A stretch of DNA of 64,000 nucleotides from Vibrio agarivorans (GTDB lineage: Bacteria > Pseudomonadota > Gammaproteobacteria > Enterobacterales > Vibrionaceae): contig NZ_JAUFQF010000003.1 of NCBI RefSeq assembly GCF_030409635.1, forward strand, positions 62,001-126,000. The letters run 5' to 3'. Positions 62,431-64,000 of this stretch are shown here, piece by piece (positions within the stretch are counted from its first letter, which is position 1; each line of letters starts with the position of its first letter). The notes under the pieces were generated by a model. It saw only the letters and a list, made by a program, of their open reading frames with translations, made no database searches and was not told the DNA's origin. The translations under genes were made by a program, and so were the position numbers.

Positions 62431-62456
62431 CCACTTTTTGAGAAAAACCTCCACAG

Positions 62457-62621
62457 TACAGTACAAAGTAACAAGGGGTAGATGGCAATGCGCCCCTTAA
62501 CCCTCCTAGACCGCGCTTGCGCGAAAAATAAAAAAAACCAAAAAATCAGCACTTTAACTTTAGCGATTAGGTTGAGATGACCTTCTTTCTTTAATAGACC
62601 CTAATGTTACTTTGTACTGTA
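62457..62621. repeat. Perfect 17-bp inverted repeat flanking 131 bp
   Basis: TACAGTACAAAGTAACA at 62457-62473 is the exact complement of 62605-62621. The interior has a CGCGCTTGCGCG hairpin and A/T runs but no gene. Possible roles: recombination site pair, ends of a small non-autonomous element, or a binding-site pair. Confidence 0.8.
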
Positions 62622-62731
62622 AGTATACGGAAGCAGTTGCATTTGATTGTGTGATATATAATAATTGAACTTGTATTTATTGTGTTGATTGTGTGTTTTG
62701 AATTTATCGTGTACTTACGAGGGAGACGCAC

Positions 62732-63301
62732 ATGAAACGTACACTCATTAGCATAGCAACCGTTGCTATCATTACAATCAGCGGTAGTGTTACAGCAGGG
62801 CTGAACATAGACCGCACAGGCACAACCATCAGTACTACCAAAAGTTATGACCAAATCCGCAATGGGCTCGGTTTGAGTTTCAGCTATGTAGACCATGATG
62901 ATAGCGTTGGGACTAGGGGAAGCTCATCTAGTACGTCAGGTTCAAGCGTTGTGAATACCGATACGTCAAAAGCCAACGACACGCTTGGCACTATCAATTG
63001 CTCACATCAAGCATATAAAACGCTATGTAAAGAAATTGAAGATATGATTAAAGATGCCTATGAGCCACCTGTCGAATCTGAGCCTGATTACTCGGCTGAA
63101 AAAGCCGCCTGTGAAGCGAAAAGCCCGATCACTTGGAGTGAAAAAGTAGGCTATACATCAGGTTTAAACTATTGTTCAGGTACTAGGTGGTATTCTCAAG
63201 GTTATGTTTGGGACGATTCCATAAATCAATGTGTAAGCGGTACTAAGGAAACAACCAAAAATAGCGTGACCTGTACGAAGGACAATGGTGGTAGTAAATA
63301 A
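62732..63301 (+). CDS. Secreted protein, 189 aa
   Basis: A signal peptide (about residues 1-22, ending TAG) is followed by a Ser/Thr-rich linker and a C-terminal half with six Cys. Not recognised. GAGGGAG precedes the ATG. It probably folds with disulfides in the periplasm or outside. Confidence 0.75.
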   Translation: MKRTLISIATVAIITISGSVTAGLNIDRTGTTISTTKSYDQIRNGLGLSFSYVDHDDSVGTRGSSSSTSGSSVVNTDTSKANDTLGTINCSHQAYKTLCKEIEDMIKDAYEPPVESEPDYSAEKAACEAKSPITWSEKVGYTSGLNYCSGTRWYSQGYVWDDSINQCVSGTKETTKNSVTCTKDNGGSK

Positions 63302-63303
63302 GA

Positions 63304-64000
63304 CTACAAATCAGGGACGCTATGCATCGCGTCCCTGATCTCCGTTTCACTTCTCATTATGTAATCATCAGTTGTACTTATATCAGAGTGACCTAATAAA
63401 TCCTTAATCACTGTCAAGGATGTTCCAGCTCTATCTAACGTTGTTCCAAAGCTCTTTCGCAAATCATGTGGTTTGATAATGCCCAGCCCAGCGCGTAGGC
63501 TGTTTTCAGCCACTATGTTGTAAATGGCTTGAGCGCTTAGTCGTGCATTAGTTAAACCACCATTTTTTAATACGCTAGTAAACAAAGCACCATCATGATA
63601 GCCCCTAGCTTGGATGTATCTAGCAAGGCGCTTTAGCGTTGACCTCTTAACAAACAACTTTCGCTGTTTGTTACCTTTACCTGTCACCATCATCTCGCCA
63701 CTACGATAATCAATATCTGAAACATTGAGACTAACAAGCTCGCTTCTTCGCAGACCTGTGCTTAGTGCAAGAGCCAGAATAGCGGCATCACGCAGACCTT
63801 TGTTGGTTGTCGTAGGGCACACATCAACTAAAGCCTTTTGCTGCTCAACCGTTAAGCCAACTCCTTTCTTTAAACGAGAGCCAGAGGGCGAGGGGATTTG
63901 TCTAATTGGTTCGTATTCATCAAGTGACATCATTTGGAGATGCCACGACTCCCTAGCAACCTGCTTAAGAGCGACTAGATAAGTACGCAGTCGGGCAGGG
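63304..64000 (-). CDS. Tyrosine recombinase (integrase), C-terminal part; continues past the window
   Basis: The frame is open to base 64000, so the N-terminus is outside. Catalytic residues are present: TGLRRSELVSL (first Arg), KGNKQRKLF (Lys), HDLRKSFGT (His-x-x-Arg), LGHSDISTTDDYI (His and Tyr). It joins or excises DNA at specific sites; on plasmids it may resolve multimers or mark an integrated element. The secreted-protein gene ends two bases away on the other strand. Confidence 0.9.
   Translation of the reverse strand, partial: PARLRTYLVALKQVARESWHLQMMSLDEYEPIRQIPSPSGSRLKKGVGLTVEQQKALVDVCPTTTNKGLRDAAILALALSTGLRRSELVSLNVSDIDYRSGEMMVTGKGNKQRKLFVKRSTLKRLARYIQARGYHDGALFTSVLKNGGLTNARLSAQAIYNIVAENSLRAGLGIIKPHDLRKSFGTTLDRAGTSLTVIKDLLGHSDISTTDDYIMRSETEIRDAMHSVPDL

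Larger units (their letters stand above)
1115..62450. repeat. Dispersed TTTTTTTNNAAAA motif, about 36 sites
   Basis: Forward copies (TTTTTTTNNAAAA, flanked by G or C) lie near 9938, 11695, 12231, 14763, 14900, 19722, 23267, 27856, 32833, 36698, 38557, 56156 and 59041. Reverse copies (TTTTNNAAAAAAA) lie near 5080, 8805, 16837, 18343, 21869, 24220, 26090, 30509, 42637, 47229, 50002, 54455 and 57450. One- or two-mismatch copies lie near 1117, 10047, 11091, 13365, 22798, 31467, 34759, 40343, 53142 and 62434. The core TTTTGCAAAA is palindromic; three extra T give it direction. Sites occur in spacers and inside genes in different reading frames, spaced about 1-3 kb. Chance expectation for the exact form is well below one per window. 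Confidence 0.85.

Noticed and set aside
62513..62540. CGCGCTTGCGCG hairpin as terminator of the initiator gene
   Set aside because: The stem is followed by A on the plus strand, not T, so it does not fit a rho-independent terminator.
63513..63526. TATGTTGTAAAT, close to an E. coli Ter core; also TTGTTGTAAC near 61017
   Set aside because: Both lie inside genes and a 9-base match is expected by chance in 64 kb; the plasmid's Ter sequence is unknown.

Overview
The window reads as part of a large conjugative-type plasmid (or plasmid-like replicon) of a Vibrio or close relative. Evidence from the sequence: an initiator resembling RctB (the Vibrio chromosome 2 initiator) beside GGTACAC iterons, a P1/F-type parA-parB pair, a plasmid-type Toprim primase, a GlyGly-CTERM protease, a TfoX/Sxy homologue and a Vibrio-type attC remnant. 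There are no rRNA, tRNA, ribosomal or core metabolic genes. The species is not determined.

Layout. 1-4.5 kb: 3' part of a large Toprim protein with an 81-bp coding tandem repeat. 4.7-8.4 kb: a small gene and an unknown gene broken by an IS30-family insertion. 8.8-23.2 kb: accessory genes, nearly all on the minus strand, arranged as short modules. Each module is bounded by a CGTCTTATT element and most are read from near-identical promoters (CTATATTTATAG plus GTCAGTTAAA). Recognisable products are a ParB-like protein, DUF932, an LPD29-like protein, a NinX-like protein and an adenine methyltransferase with a DUF4942-like end. 23.3-33.2 kb: a CoiA/GIY-YIG fusion, TfoX/Sxy, a PadR-type regulator, a secreted metzincin-like protease, a truncated H-NS-like protein, an EAL phosphodiesterase and a TusA-like protein. 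32.0-36.2 kb: a divergent DndB-like/DndC-like pair without other dnd genes. 36.2-42.8 kb: small unknown genes, DUF2786, and a LexA-controlled umuD'-umuC pair. 43.2-46 kb: an attC-like remnant, a mazEF cassette with a DUF262 gene, and a frameshifted tyrosine recombinase. 46.4-49.5 kb: parA-parB and a SprT-like gene. 49.7-58.9 kb: a plus-strand operon with RecE-like and RecT-like genes, eight 36-bp palindromic repeats, a UvrD-like helicase, three unknown genes, a ParB-N protein and a Tus-like protein. 59-62.4 kb: replication origin and RctB-like initiator. 62.7-64 kb: a secreted protein and a tyrosine recombinase running off the window.

How it fits together. Maintenance functions (initiator, iterons, Tus-like protein, ParAB, RecE/RecT/helicase) lie on the right. 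The left two thirds look like a plasmid leading or early region: many small genes under a few shared promoter types, DNA modification, SOS polymerase, and genes that could reset host regulation (TfoX, H-NS fragment, EAL, PadR). At least three sequence families tie the window together: the CTATATTTATAG promoter family (16 copies), a second promoter family with a GTTTATAAAC spacer (4 copies), and a dispersed TTTTTTTNNAAAA motif present about every 2 kb in both genes and spacers. All functional calls are from motif recognition by eye; no database search was run.
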